Shown one piece after another: positions 44,777 through 54,015 of a DNA stretch of 64,000 bases. Both the position numbers and the translations under genes were made by a program. Source of the DNA: Geothrix sp. (GTDB lineage: Bacteria > Acidobacteriota > Holophagae > Holophagales > Holophagaceae); assembly GCF_020622065.1 (NCBI RefSeq), contig NZ_JAHRYQ010000001.1, positions 930,001 through 994,000 on the forward strand. The letters run 5' to 3'. Numbering within the stretch: the stretch's first letter is position 1; the number at the start of each line of letters is the position of its first letter. A model generated the notes under the pieces. That model saw only the letters and a program-made list of their open reading frames with translations. It did no database searches and was not told the origin of the DNA.

Positions 44777-44805
44777 TTAACGAAATGGTGAAAACCCGCT
44801 ACAAT
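44777..44805 (+). promoter_or_regulatory. Predicted sigma-70 promoter of glyQ-glyS
   Basis: A -35 box TTAACG (44777-44782) and a -10 box TACAAT (44800-44805) are separated by exactly 17 bases, about 20 bases before ATG 44826. The boxes match consensus at four and five of six positions. It would drive glyQ and glyS. Confidence 0.75.
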
Positions 44806-44825
44806 GCTCGTTTTGGCGAGTCCCC

Positions 44826-45770
44826 ATGCACATCCAGGAACTGATCCTCCGCCTCCAGCGGTTCTGGGCCGACCGGGGCTGTCTCATCGGTCAGCCCTAC
44901 GATCTGGAAAAGGGCGCCGGCACCATGAACCCGCTCACCTTCTTCGGTGCGCTGGGCGCCAAGCCCTGGAATGTGGCCTATGTGGAGCCTTCGCGGCGCC
45001 CGGCCGATGGCCGCTACGGCGAGAACCCGTTCCGCGTCTACAAGCACCTGCAGTTCCAGGTGATCCTCAAGCCCAGTCCCGCCAAGGTGCAGGATCTCTA
45101 CATCGAAAGCCTCGAGGCCCTGGGCATCGACCTGTCGAAGCACGACTTGCGCTTCGAGGAGGACAACTGGGAATCCCCGACCCTGGGCGCCTGGGGCGTG
45201 GGCTGGCAGGTGGTGCTGGACGGCATGGAGATCAGCCAGTTCACCTACTTCCAGCAGGTAGGCGGCCTCGACTGCCGCCCCGTGAGCGCCGAACTGACCT
45301 ACGGCATCGAGCGCATCTGCATGTTCCTGGGCGGCTACGACAACATCTTCGACCTCGTGCACGGCGAGGTGAAGACCGACGACGGCGTCTTCCCCGTGAC
45401 CTACGGCCAGATGCGCCAGCGTGAGGAGTTCGAGCTCTCGGCCTACAGTTTCGAGCACGCGGACCTGGACCTGCACCGCACCCTCTTCGACGCCTTCGAG
45501 AAGGAGGGCTGGCGCCTGCTCAAAGACCACGGGCACTTCCTCAGCGCCTACGAACAGGCCCTCAAGATGAGCCACACCTTCAATGTGCTGGACGCACGCG
45601 GTGCCGTGAGCACCACCGAGCGCCCCGGCATCATCAAGCGCGTGCGGGATCTGGCCTGTGGGTGCGCTCGGGCGTACCTGGACTTTGAAAATGCAAAAAC
45701 GCCAGCCACAGAGAACGCGGAGGGCGCAGAGAAGGATGCTGTGGCTACCGGGAAGGGGGGTGCGAAGTGA
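44826..45770 (+). CDS. glyQ: Glycyl-tRNA synthetase alpha subunit
   Basis: The 314-residue protein is the catalytic alpha chain of the bacterial alpha2-beta2 glycyl-tRNA synthetase, with [17 protein letters not shown], the family's motif stretches and [12 protein letters not shown]. It charges tRNA-Gly in the cytoplasm. The last 20 or so residues (after LDFENAKTP) are low-complexity, rich in Ala, Glu and Lys, and are encoded partly by half of a CACAGAG-type dispersed repeat (45705-45735), so the C-terminus seems extended by a repeat insertion. The stop overlaps the glyS GTG start (GTGA). Confidence 0.96.
   Translation: MHIQELILRLQRFWADRGCLIGQPYDLEKGAGTMNPLTFFGALGAKPWNVAYVEPSRRPADGRYGENPFRVYKHLQFQVILKPSPAKVQDLYIESLEALGIDLSKHDLRFEEDNWESPTLGAWGVGWQVVLDGMEISQFTYFQQVGGLDCRPVSAELTYGIERICMFLGGYDNIFDLVHGEVKTDDGVFPVTYGQMRQREEFELSAYSFEHADLDLHRTLFDAFEKEGWRLLKDHGHFLSAYEQALKMSHTFNVLDARGAVSTTERPGIIKRVRDLACGCARAYLDFENAKTPATENAEGAEKDAVATGKGGAK
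45705..45735 (+). repeat. CACAGAG-type dispersed repeat, half copy inside glyQ
   Basis: This stretch contains CACAGAGAACGCGGAGGGCG and continues CAGAGAAGG. It matches the left-arm pattern of the elements at 47849-47918 and 49474-49539 but lacks the right arm. It is read in frame as [10 protein letters not shown] near the GlyQ C-terminus. Confidence 0.7.
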
Positions 45771-47839
45771 GCGCCACCCAGACCTTCCTGCTGGAGCTGC
45801 ACTGCGAGGAGATTCCGGCGCGGTTCCTGGCGCCGCTGACGGAAGATTTCCGTTCGGCTTTCCAGGCTTGGCTGAATGGACAGGGCCTGTCACTCGCCTC
45901 GCTCGAACCGTTCTACTCGCCACGCAAACTCGCATGGCGAGCCCAGGGCCTCCCCGCCTCTCAGCCCGACCAGACCGACACCCAGGTCGGCCCGCCGCAG
46001 CGGATGTGCGTGGACGAGGCTGGCCAGGCCACGATCCAGGGCCTGAAGTTCGCCGAGAAGTGGGGCGTGGATTTCGATACCGTGCGCTTCGAGCAGCCCG
46101 CGGGGAAGAAGGAGCCTTGCGCGGTCGTCACGATCACCCGGAAAGGGCGCCCCACGGCTGAACTGCTGATGGAGGCCCTGCCGGGGCTCATCGCCGGGCT
46201 CCATGTCCCCAAGGCCATGCGCTGGGGCAAGTCGGAGTTCGAGTTCGTGCGCCCCATCCGCAACATCCTCTGCCTCTTCGGCGATCAGGTGGTGCCCATC
46301 ACGGTGGATGGCGTCACCGCCTCGAACACGACCTGGGGCCATCGCCTCTTCCACCGTCAGCATCCTGAGCCGGTGCGGATCCCCACGCCGGACGCCTACG
46401 AGTCCGCCCTGGAGGCCGCTGGGGTTGTCGTGAGTATGGAGGCTCGTCGTACACGCATCGCCCAGCAGCTGGAGGCGCTCGCCGCCGAGGTGAAGGGGCG
46501 CGTGGTCGCCGATGCGGAGCTGCTGGACACCCTGGCGGAGATCGTGGAGTATCCGACGATCGTGCGCGGCGAATTCCCGGCGGCCTTCCTGGAACTGCCC
46601 AAGGAAGTGCTGGTCACCAGCCTCCGCGAGCACCAGAAGAGCTTCTGCATCGAGGGGCCTGATGGGGCCCTGCTGCCCTTCTTCCTCACCGCCGCCAACC
46701 GCACGGATGACCCCGCGGGTTTCGTGAAGGCCGGCAACGAATGGGTGCTGAAGGCGCGGCTCTACGACGCGCGCTTCTTCTTCGCGGAGGACCGCAAGCA
46801 GGCGCTTTCGGCCCGGCTCGAAAAGCTCAAGGCGCTGACTTTCCAGCGGGAGCTTGGGAGCTATCACGACAAGACCGGGCGCGTGGTGGCGCTGGTGAAG
46901 CATCTCGCATCGCGTCTCTCGGATGACGACGACCACATCGACCGGGCCCTGGAAGCGGCGCGCATGGCCAAGTGCGATCTGCGCACCCTCATGGTCGGCG
47001 AGTTCCCGGAGCTCCAGGGGGTCATGGGTGGCGAATACCTCAAGCATGAAGGCGCCCACGAGGAAGTCTGGAAGGCCGTGAAGGAGCACTACCGGCCAGT
47101 GGGCGCCGACGACGCCATTCCGGGCACGCCCATGGGCTGCCTGCTGTCGCTCTGCGACAAGCTCGATACCGTCGCCGGCTGCTTCGCCGTAGGCCTGGTT
47201 CCCAGCGGCTCGAAGGATCCCCTCGCTCTGCGCCGGGCGGGGCAGGGCATCGTGCGGATCCTATGGGAACAGGGCTGGGCACTCCCGCCTGCCGATCTCA
47301 TCGCCGCCGCCCTCCGGGCCGTGGGCGCCAAGGCCACCAAGCCCGAGGCCGAAACCACCGAGGCCCTCCTGGCGTTCTTCAAGGATCGCGTGGCCTATCA
47401 GCTGGAAGTGGCCGGCTATGCGGGTTCGGTCCGCCGGTCGGCCCTGGCGGCTGGCTGGGAGGACCTGGTGGACCTCAAAGCCCGGTGCGAGGCGCTGTCG
47501 GCCTTTGCGGAGGACCCGCGGTTCGCCTCTCTGGCCCAGAGCGCCAAGCGCATCGGGAACATCCTGAAGGACGAAACGCCGGCTGAGCGCTTCGAGGATG
47601 GCCTGCTGACGCAGACCGAGGAAAAAGAGCTGGCAGGGCACCTGGCGAAACTGGAAGGCATCGCCGATCAAAAGGGGTTGTTGGCCGCTTTGGCCGACCT
47701 CGCCCAACCCCTGGAGACCTTCTTCAATGCCGTCATGGTGAAATGCGAGGACCCGGCCCTCCGCGCCGCCCGGCTCAGCCTGCTCCATCGCCTGCGCCAG
47801 GCCTTCCTGCGAGTGGCGGACTTCAGTCTCTGGCAATAA
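45767..47839 (+). CDS. glyS: Glycyl-tRNA synthetase beta subunit
   Basis: The 690-residue protein is the beta chain, which binds tRNA-Gly. Family signatures [14 protein letters not shown] at the N-terminus, [24 protein letters not shown], and [11 protein letters not shown] are present, and the length is normal. GTG 45767 overlaps the glyQ stop, so the two chains are translated together. A dispersed repeat lies between its stop and guaA. Confidence 0.96.
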   Translation: MSATQTFLLELHCEEIPARFLAPLTEDFRSAFQAWLNGQGLSLASLEPFYSPRKLAWRAQGLPASQPDQTDTQVGPPQRMCVDEAGQATIQGLKFAEKWGVDFDTVRFEQPAGKKEPCAVVTITRKGRPTAELLMEALPGLIAGLHVPKAMRWGKSEFEFVRPIRNILCLFGDQVVPITVDGVTASNTTWGHRLFHRQHPEPVRIPTPDAYESALEAAGVVVSMEARRTRIAQQLEALAAEVKGRVVADAELLDTLAEIVEYPTIVRGEFPAAFLELPKEVLVTSLREHQKSFCIEGPDGALLPFFLTAANRTDDPAGFVKAGNEWVLKARLYDARFFFAEDRKQALSARLEKLKALTFQRELGSYHDKTGRVVALVKHLASRLSDDDDHIDRALEAARMAKCDLRTLMVGEFPELQGVMGGEYLKHEGAHEEVWKAVKEHYRPVGADDAIPGTPMGCLLSLCDKLDTVAGCFAVGLVPSGSKDPLALRRAGQGIVRILWEQGWALPPADLIAAALRAVGAKATKPEAETTEALLAFFKDRVAYQLEVAGYAGSVRRSALAAGWEDLVDLKARCEALSAFAEDPRFASLAQSAKRIGNILKDETPAERFEDGLLTQTEEKELAGHLAKLEGIADQKGLLAALADLAQPLETFFNAVMVKCEDPALRAARLSLLHRLRQAFLRVADFSLWQ

Positions 47840-47848
47840 AAAACATCG

Positions 47849-47918
47849 ACCACAGAGGACGCCGCGTGCGCAGAGGTACCCGTTCTTTTCTCCGCGATCT
47901 CTGCGGTATCTGCGGTTA
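47849..47918. repeat. CACAGAG-type dispersed inverted repeat between glyS and guaA
   Basis: The left arm (about 47849-47876) has CACAGAGGACGC and GCGCAGAGG. The right arm (about 47883-47918) has CTCCGCGATCTCTGCGG followed by TATCTGCGGTT. The arms are imperfect reverse complements, so the transcript could fold into a long hairpin. It fills nearly the whole 100-bp gap and therefore overlaps any guaA promoter. Confidence 0.75.
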
Positions 47919-47939
47919 AAACGATTTCAAGGGGCCTCC

Positions 47940-49469
47940 ATGCACCACGAGCGCATTGCGATCATCGACTACGGCAGCCAGTACACGCGGTTGATCACCC
48001 GGCGGTTGCGGGAGCTGGGCGCTTTCGGGCTCGTCTACAACAGCGGTGCCACGGCGAAGGAGATCGCCGGGGCGGACCTCAAGGGCGTGATCCTATCGGG
48101 CGGGCCGAATTCGGTGCTGGAGCCCGGCGCGCCGGACCTGGACCCGGCCATTCTCGAGCTCGGCGTGCCGATTCTGGGGATCTGCTACGGCCAGCAACTC
48201 CTGGCCCGCAACCTGGGCGGCCAGCTGCACCGGTCCGCCAGCCGCGAATACGGCAAGGCCGAGATCCAGGCCATGCCCGAACGCTCCATGCTCTTCGAGG
48301 GGCTGCCCCACGCCCAGCAGGTGTGGATGAGCCACGGCGATCATGTGGAGGCGGCGCCGGCAGGCTTCACGGTCACGGCGAAGACCCCCAGCGTGCCCGT
48401 GGCGGCCATGGAAGATTCGAAGCGCGGGATCTATTGCCTCCAGTTCCATCCGGAGGTCACCCACAGCACCCAGGGCACCCCCCTGCTGCTGAACTTCCTC
48501 CGGCACTGCGGCATGAGCCTGGACTGGAACGCCGGCAACTTCATCGAGGAGAAGGTGAAGGCCATCCGGGAGCAGGTGGGGCAGGGCACGGTGGTGCTGG
48601 GCCTCAGCGGCGGCGTGGACTCCAGCGTGGCGGCCCTGCTGCTGCACAAGGCCATCGGAAAGCAGCTGACCTGTGTGTTCGTGGACCACGGCCTCATGCG
48701 CAAGGACGAGATGAAGCAGGTGCAGGCCTACTTCGCGCCCTTCGAGCTGAATGTGATCTGGGTCGATGCCTCGGAGGAGTTCCTGGGCGCCCTGGCGGGC
48801 GTGTCCGACCCCGAGCAGAAGCGGAAGATCATCGGTGGCAAGTTCATCGAAGTCTTCGAGCGCGAGGCTGGCAAGGTGAAGGCCGACTTCCTCGGTCAAG
48901 GCACCACCTACCCGGATGTCATCGAATCCAGCGGCATCGGCGGGGCCATCCTGGTGAAGTCCCATCACAATGTGGGCGGCCTGCCGGAGCGCATGAAGCT
49001 GAAGCTGGTGGAGCCCCTGCGCGAGCTGTTCAAGGACGAAGTGCGGGCCACAGGCCTGGCGCTGGGTCTGCCGGAAGAGATGAACCAGCGGCACCCCTTC
49101 CCGGGGCCGGGCCTGGCGGTGCGACTGCCGGGTGCCATCACCCGCGAGCGGGCGACCATCCTCCAGAACGCCGACGCCATCTTCATGCAGGAACTGAAGG
49201 AGAGCGGCTGGTACCGCAAGACCAGCCAGGCCTTCGCGGTGCTGCTGCCCGTGCAGACCGTGGGCATCATGGGCGACGAGCGCACCTTCGAGTGGATGTG
49301 CGCCCTCCGCGCCGTGACCAGCGAGGACTTCATGACCGCCGACTGGGCCCGCATCCCTCACGAGCTGCTGGATCGCATCGCCCAGCGCATCGTCCGCGAA
49401 GTGAAGGGCATCAACCGCGTGGTCTACGACATCACCTCCAAGCCCCCGGCGACCATCGAGTACGAATGA
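47940..49469 (+). CDS. guaA: GMP synthase (glutamine-hydrolysing)
   Basis: The 509-residue protein converts XMP to GMP with glutamine and ATP. The N-terminal class-I amidotransferase domain has catalytic Cys in GICYGQQLL and the HPEVTHS motif. The ATP-pyrophosphatase domain has SGGVDSS. The C-terminal dimerisation domain ends in the family's ATIEYE. The length is normal. Copies of a dispersed repeat lie on both sides of the gene. Confidence 0.97.
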   Translation: MHHERIAIIDYGSQYTRLITRRLRELGAFGLVYNSGATAKEIAGADLKGVILSGGPNSVLEPGAPDLDPAILELGVPILGICYGQQLLARNLGGQLHRSASREYGKAEIQAMPERSMLFEGLPHAQQVWMSHGDHVEAAPAGFTVTAKTPSVPVAAMEDSKRGIYCLQFHPEVTHSTQGTPLLLNFLRHCGMSLDWNAGNFIEEKVKAIREQVGQGTVVLGLSGGVDSSVAALLLHKAIGKQLTCVFVDHGLMRKDEMKQVQAYFAPFELNVIWVDASEEFLGALAGVSDPEQKRKIIGGKFIEVFEREAGKVKADFLGQGTTYPDVIESSGIGGAILVKSHHNVGGLPERMKLKLVEPLRELFKDEVRATGLALGLPEEMNQRHPFPGPGLAVRLPGAITRERATILQNADAIFMQELKESGWYRKTSQAFAVLLPVQTVGIMGDERTFEWMCALRAVTSEDFMTADWARIPHELLDRIAQRIVREVKGINRVVYDITSKPPATIEYE

Positions 49470-49473
49470 TCGT

Positions 49474-49539
49474 TAACCGTAGAGGCCGCAGAGAAAGCCA
49501 CCTGTCTTTCTCTGTGTTCTCCGCGTCCCCTGCGGTGAA
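49474..49539. repeat. CACAGAG-type dispersed inverted repeat after guaA
   Basis: The inner stem pairs CAGAGAAAG (49489-49497) with CTTTCTCTG (49506-49514) around an 8-base loop. The outer parts (AACCGTAGAGG and CCCCTGCGGTGAA) pair imperfectly. It starts four bases after the guaA stop and is followed by six T residues, so it could also act as a terminator. Confidence 0.75.
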
Positions 49540-49559
49540 TGTTTTTTGTCCGGATCACC

Positions 49560-50006
49560 ATGGCCAAGCGCAATGAACCCGTCCGCAAGTCGGTGAAGGA
49601 CACCCTGGAGGACCTGCTGGTGGGCCACCGGGAGGCAGCCTTCAGCGGCCCCGAGTCCGCCCTGAAGTACCTGCGCCGGACCTTTGAAAGCCAGGCCAGC
49701 CTGCCCAACGCGGTGAAGGGCATCGCCTACGATCTGATGGCCGAGGCCCAGGCCCAGTGCGGCCAGTGGGAGGCCTGTGTCGAATCCGTGGGCCAGGCGG
49801 TGGGCTACCTGGCCGACCTGGAGGCCGCCTTCCCCCACGAGTACCGGCGGATGCTGGAGGGGATGACCTGCTTCGAGCGGGGCGTCCAGGCCCAGAGCGA
49901 GCTGGGGGACTTTCACGCCGCCCTGGAGCTGTGCGAGCGGGCCATCGCCCTCGACCTGGGGGCCCACTACGCGGCCAAGCGCGATTCCCTGGAATGGGCC
50001 CGATAA
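49560..50006 (+). CDS. Small TPR-like helical protein, unknown function
   Basis: The 148-residue protein is wholly helical. Helix pairs spaced like tetratricopeptide repeats are seen, for example AYDLMAEAQAQCGQWEACVESVGQA and a region with CFERGVQAQSELGDFHAALELCERAI. This suggests a protein-binding adaptor in the cytoplasm. ATG 49560 was chosen; a frame extension upstream runs into the dispersed repeat. A factor-independent terminator lies 33 bases after the stop. No partner is evident. Confidence 0.7.
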   Translation: MAKRNEPVRKSVKDTLEDLLVGHREAAFSGPESALKYLRRTFESQASLPNAVKGIAYDLMAEAQAQCGQWEACVESVGQAVGYLADLEAAFPHEYRRMLEGMTCFERGVQAQSELGDFHAALELCERAIALDLGAHYAAKRDSLEWAR

Positions 50007-50038
50007 ACCTTGAACCAGGCAACAAAGTCAAAGACGGG

Positions 50039-50064
50039 CCCGGATGAGGTTATCCGGGTTTTTT
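50039..50064 (+). terminator. Factor-independent terminator
   Basis: The stem CCCGGAT/ATCCGGG (50039-50045 and 50052-50058), with a 6-base loop, is followed directly by six T residues. It lies just after the small TPR-like gene and closes the glyQ-glyS-guaA region. Confidence 0.88.
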
Positions 50065-50137
50065 CTCCCTGTGCGATGATCTCCGACGACAGTCATCCAT
50101 CCAAGAGGCCGCTGGAGCAAGGAGTCAGGGGAGGCGC

Positions 50138-51220
50138 ATGGGCGAAGAGATTCAGGTGGTGCCGGGGCAGGTCCGCATCCTGATCGTGGACGATCTGCCC
50201 ATTATCCGCCTCTCCCTCCAGCGCATCCTCACCAAAGCCGGTTACCACTGCCGGGATGCGGAAGATGTTCCCCATGCGCTGCAGGCCCTTGAAGAGGAGC
50301 CTGCCGATCTGGTGCTCTGCGACATTCAGATGCCGGGAGCCTCGGGACTGGATCTGGTCAAGGCCCTCCAGCCGCAGATCCCGGAGATCTCGGTGCTGAT
50401 GGTGAGCTCCATGGAGGATGCGGAAACAGCCATCGAGTGCCTGCAGCAGGGGGCCTTCGGGTATGTGCTGAAGCCCTTCCAGCCGCGGGAGATCCTGGTG
50501 CAGGTCAATGCGGCCCTGCGTCGCCGGATGCTGGAGATCGCCTTCCGCGACCGCGAGGCCCAGCTTGCCCAGAAGGTCCGGGAGCAGACCCTGGAGATCC
50601 GCGCCTCCCGCGAGGAGATCGCTCTTCGCCTCATCGCGGCGACCGAGCACCGTGACAACGAGACGGGCATGCATGTCCGCCGCATCGGGCTCTATGCGGC
50701 AGAGATGGCGCGTCTGCTGGGCTGGGACCACCAGGGCATCGACACCATCCAATCGGCCGCCCCCATGCACGACATCGGCAAGATCGGCGTGCCCGACGCC
50801 ATCCTCCAGAAGCCCGGCTCCCTGGATGAAGGGGAATGGGTTGCCATGAAACGGCACACCAGCATGGGTGCCGCCATCCTCAAGGGCTCGACGGTGCCCT
50901 TCATCCAGATGGGCGCGCGCATCGCCATCGGCCACCACGAGAAGTGGGACGGCACCGGCTACCCGAGGGGCCTGAAGGGCGAGGCCATCCCCATGGAGGC
51001 GCGCATCACGACGCTGGTGGATGTCTACGATGCGGCCAGCAGCCGCCGCCACTACAAGGACTCCTGGCCTGAAGACCAGGTCATCGAGCTGATCCGAAAG
51101 GGCCGCGGCGTCCATTTCGACCCACGGCTGGTGGACCTGTTCCTGGCCAACCTGGAGAAGTTCCGGGCCATCCTCGAGGCGAACCCCGACGAAGCGCCGG
51201 ACGAGGATCCGGGGATCTGA
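50138..51220 (+). CDS. Response regulator with HD-GYP cyclic-di-GMP phosphodiesterase domain
   Basis: The 360-residue protein has an N-terminal receiver (D62 in VLCDIQMPG), a coiled linker (about 130-170) and an HD-GYP domain. The motifs HDIGKIGVPDAIL, HHEKWDGTGYP and VDVYDAASSRR are complete, so hydrolysis of cyclic-di-GMP is likely. The phosphorylated receiver would set the activity and thus motility or biofilm behaviour. No kinase is adjacent. ATG 50138 sits after GGGGAGG with short spacing. The gene ends 26 bases before the convergent NrfD operon. Confidence 0.92.
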   Translation: MGEEIQVVPGQVRILIVDDLPIIRLSLQRILTKAGYHCRDAEDVPHALQALEEEPADLVLCDIQMPGASGLDLVKALQPQIPEISVLMVSSMEDAETAIECLQQGAFGYVLKPFQPREILVQVNAALRRRMLEIAFRDREAQLAQKVREQTLEIRASREEIALRLIAATEHRDNETGMHVRRIGLYAAEMARLLGWDHQGIDTIQSAAPMHDIGKIGVPDAILQKPGSLDEGEWVAMKRHTSMGAAILKGSTVPFIQMGARIAIGHHEKWDGTGYPRGLKGEAIPMEARITTLVDVYDAASSRRHYKDSWPEDQVIELIRKGRGVHFDPRLVDLFLANLEKFRAILEANPDEAPDEDPGI

Positions 51221-51246
51221 CCCGCGGTGAGGAGCGAGGGGCGGAT

Positions 51247-52497
51247 TCAGACTGGATCGGCCTCCGGTGCGTCGAGGCGCCTCCGCCCCCGGGTGAGGGT
51301 GAATTCCCCCAGCATCATAGGTACGGCGGCCTTGAGCATGAGGGTGAAGACCAGGAAGCCGATGGCGAAGATGCCGGCGGCCACGGCGACCTCGGTGTAG
51401 GAGGGACGGTAGACATAGATCTCCCCCAGCGCATCCGGCGTGAGGCCGGGGATGATGAGCCCCATGCCCTTCTCGATGTAGACGCTGGCATAGATCAGGA
51501 CACAACCCAGGTTGAGCAATGTCCAGTTGGTGCGGAACCGGGGCACGAGGAAGAGGATGAAGGCGGCCAATCCGCAGAGGATCGAGGCCCAGGCGAAGGG
51601 CACGAGGGTGGTGTGGCCTTTGAGGCCGAACAGCAGGTACTGGAAATACACCATGTGCTCAGTACCGGAGTAGAGCTCCTTGAAAGCCTCGGCGGCCGTC
51701 AGGAACAGGTTGAAGCCCATGGTGTAGGCCATCAGCTCCGCGATCTTGAAAATGGCCTCGTCCTTGATGCTGAGCTTGGTGGTCTTCCGCAGCACCTGGA
51801 GGAGGATGAGGAGGATGGCGGGTCCCGAGCAGAAGGCCGACGCCAGGAACCGCGGCGCAAGGATGGCGGAATTCCAGAAAGGCCGCGCTGCCAGGCCGTT
51901 GTAGAGGTAGGCCGTCACGGTGTGGATGCTCACGGCCATGGGAATGGAGAGCAGCACGAGGGGCAGCACGAGCTTCTTCACATAGTGCCTGTCTGTGTAA
52001 GCGCAGAAGAGCAGGTAGGTGACCACGAACCAGTTGAGGAGGAGGTAGAGGTTCAGCACGATCACATCCCAGGCCAGCATGGACTGGGGCCAGTTCAGGC
52101 GTCCCACCAGCGGGATGATGTGCCAGAAGCGGTCGGGCCGGCCGATGTCCACCATCACGAACCCGAGGCACATGATGAGGGCGCTGATGGCGAGCATCTC
52201 GCCCAGGATGGTGATCTCCTTGATGGGCTCCCAGTCGTAGACATAGGCGGGGATGACCAGCATGATGGCCGCCGCTGCCACGCCCACCAGGAAGGTGAAG
52301 TTGCCGATGTAGAAGCCCCAGGACACCTGGTCCCGCATCCGCGTGACGATCAGCCCCTCGTTGACCTGGCCGATGTAGGCGCCGGTGCCGATGGCGATGA
52401 GCAGCAGCAGGAAGGCAATCCAGGCGTAGTAGTAGCGGTTGCCCCGGGTGATGAGTCGGAGCGTGTCGGTGATGAACTGCCAGAAATTCCGCAGCAT
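51247..52497 (-). CDS. NrfD/DsrP-type membrane quinol-interacting subunit
   Basis: The 416-residue protein has about ten membrane helices and matches the NrfD/PsrC/DsrP family. The family exchanges electrons between the quinone pool and iron-sulfur or heme partners. YYYAWIAFLL, WGFYIGNFTFLVGVA and IGRPDRFWHI are characteristic stretches. In this operon it lies with a four-cluster ferredoxin-like subunit and a tetraheme cytochrome, the arrangement seen in DsrOPJ-like and related quinone-linked complexes. No sulfate-reduction genes are in the window, so the electron partner is open. It begins four bases after the ferredoxin stop. Confidence 0.9.
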   Translation of the reverse strand: MLRNFWQFITDTLRLITRGNRYYYAWIAFLLLLIAIGTGAYIGQVNEGLIVTRMRDQVSWGFYIGNFTFLVGVAAAAIMLVIPAYVYDWEPIKEITILGEMLAISALIMCLGFVMVDIGRPDRFWHIIPLVGRLNWPQSMLAWDVIVLNLYLLLNWFVVTYLLFCAYTDRHYVKKLVLPLVLLSIPMAVSIHTVTAYLYNGLAARPFWNSAILAPRFLASAFCSGPAILLILLQVLRKTTKLSIKDEAIFKIAELMAYTMGFNLFLTAAEAFKELYSGTEHMVYFQYLLFGLKGHTTLVPFAWASILCGLAAFILFLVPRFRTNWTLLNLGCVLIYASVYIEKGMGLIIPGLTPDALGEIYVYRPSYTEVAVAAGIFAIGFLVFTLMLKAAVPMMLGEFTLTRGRRRLDAPEADPV

Positions 52498-52501
52498 GGC
52501 C

Positions 52502-53434
52502 TCAGACTCCGTAGAAATAGAAGAAGTTGGGTTGGGTATTCAGTTCTTCCTTGAGCTTGAAGACGCGCTTGTTCTCGAGGACATAGCGAATCTCGCTGGT
52601 CTTGTCGAGCAGGTTGCCGAACTTGCGCGAGCCCGTGGGGCAGATCTCCACGCAGGCCGGGTAGAGGCCCTTGCGGGTGCGCTGGATGCAGAAGGTGCAC
52701 TTCTCGACGACGCCCTTGGGCCGCGGGCGGTTGCCGAGGTAGTGTGTGTCGGGATTCACCTGGTCCGGGGGCAGGTTCGGTTCGCCCCAGTTGAAGTGGC
52801 GGGCACCGTAGGGACAGGCGGCCATGCAATAGCGGCAGCCGATGCACCAGTTGTAGTCCACGACCGTGATGCCGTCCTTCTCGCGCCAGGTGGCGCCCAC
52901 AGGGCAGACCTTCACGCAGGGCGGCTTCTTGCACTGCTGGCACTGGACCGGCATGTAGAAGTGGCCTTCGCGGGGAACCTCCGCGGGATCGTAGTACTGA
53001 TCCGCGTGCTGGAGGTTGACGCCCTCCTCCTTCTCCAGCTCAAGGACGCGGATCCACTGCACTTCCGGGCTCCGAGACTGGTTGTTCTCCTTCACGCAGG
53101 CATGAACGCAGCGGCGGCATCCGATGCAGCGGCTGAGATCCAGGGCGTAGCCGAAGATCACCCCGGGCAGGGGCGCTGTGTTGGTGACCTTGACCTCACG
53201 GCCGTACTTCTCCTTGTATTCCCTCTCGAGGCGGGCGATGACATCGCGCACTTCATCCTTCGACAGCTCGCGGAAGTTGTGCTGGAGGAACTCCTCGTGG
53301 CTGAGCTTTCCGCACCCCGTGAGGGCTGTGGCCACGGCCGCCACGGCCGTGCCGAGGAACTCGCGGCGGCTGCCGCCGCCCGGGGTGGATGAGGCGCAGC
53401 CCTCGGCGGGCTGGATGGGTTCTTGGGCCGTCAT
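52502..53434 (-). CDS. Tat-exported ferredoxin-like subunit with four 4Fe-4S cluster motifs
   Basis: The 310-residue protein starts with a twin-arginine signal (SRREFLG) followed by LTGC, so it may be a Tat lipoprotein. Cysteine groups in CIGCRRCVHACVKEN, CQQCKKPPCVKVCP, CIGCRYCMAACP and CTFCIQRTRKGLYPACVEICP fit four cubane clusters, as in DsrO/NrfC/PsrB-type subunits. It would carry electrons between the cytochrome and the NrfD-type subunit on the periplasmic side. ATG 53434 overlaps the cytochrome stop by four bases. Confidence 0.92.
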   Translation of the reverse strand: MTAQEPIQPAEGCASSTPGGGSRREFLGTAVAAVATALTGCGKLSHEEFLQHNFRELSKDEVRDVIARLEREYKEKYGREVKVTNTAPLPGVIFGYALDLSRCIGCRRCVHACVKENNQSRSPEVQWIRVLELEKEEGVNLQHADQYYDPAEVPREGHFYMPVQCQQCKKPPCVKVCPVGATWREKDGITVVDYNWCIGCRYCMAACPYGARHFNWGEPNLPPDQVNPDTHYLGNRPRPKGVVEKCTFCIQRTRKGLYPACVEICPTGSRKFGNLLDKTSEIRYVLENKRVFKLKEELNTQPNFFYFYGV

Positions 53435-54015
53435 CGGGCACCCCCCTTCCGGGCTTGGATCTGTTCGGGCCGGGTGGGCGGAGGCATGGGCTTCAGTGCC
53501 TGGAACCGCGGCGAATGGGGGTTGTGGCAATTAACGCAGAGCAGGTACTGCTTGGCGCCGTTCCAGCTGCCGGTGCGCTTGCCGTGAACGCCCACGCGCC
53601 AGTCGCGGAACTTGTCGCCATGGCACTGGCCGCATAGCTGGTAGGAGGTGTCGAACCCGATCCGCTCTCCGCTGGCCAGGCGCAGGCGGTCCCTATTCGC
53701 CGGGTCGTGACAGTCCAGGCACCAGCGGCTTTCCGGGCCGTGGTTGAGGACGATGTCCCCGTGCATGCCCGTGAGTTCCCGGCGCTGGGGGTTCACCTTC
53801 ATGGACTTGCCGTCGTGGCAGGAAGAGCAGGGGAAAATTCCCTCGCTGAAGGGAGGCTTGGGCACCTGGATGCCCTCCTGGGCCACTGCGCCAAGCGTCG
53901 GAAGAGGCGCGGGTGGCGGGGCGGGAGGGTCCGCCAGGGCGGCCAGCCCCAGGGTGACCAGGAGTCCCGCCGTCCGGGCGGGGAGCGAGAGGCGACGGAC
54001 CAGGAGTTCTTTCAT
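53431..54015 (-). CDS. Periplasmic tetraheme c-type cytochrome
   Basis: The 194-residue protein has a signal peptide (about 1-28) and four CxxCH heme sites: CSSCH (63-67), CLDCH (99-103), CGQCH (128-132) and CVNCH (160-164). Spacing and accompanying histidines resemble NapC/DsrJ-like or tetraheme doubled-CxxCH cytochromes. It is the electron entry or exit of the NrfD complex in the periplasm. ATG 54015 overlaps the DUF2339 gene stop by four bases. Confidence 0.93.
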   Translation of the reverse strand: MKELLVRRLSLPARTAGLLVTLGLAALADPPAPPPAPLPTLGAVAQEGIQVPKPPFSEGIFPCSSCHDGKSMKVNPQRRELTGMHGDIVLNHGPESRWCLDCHDPANRDRLRLASGERIGFDTSYQLCGQCHGDKFRDWRVGVHGKRTGSWNGAKQYLLCVNCHNPHSPRFQALKPMPPPTRPEQIQARKGGAR

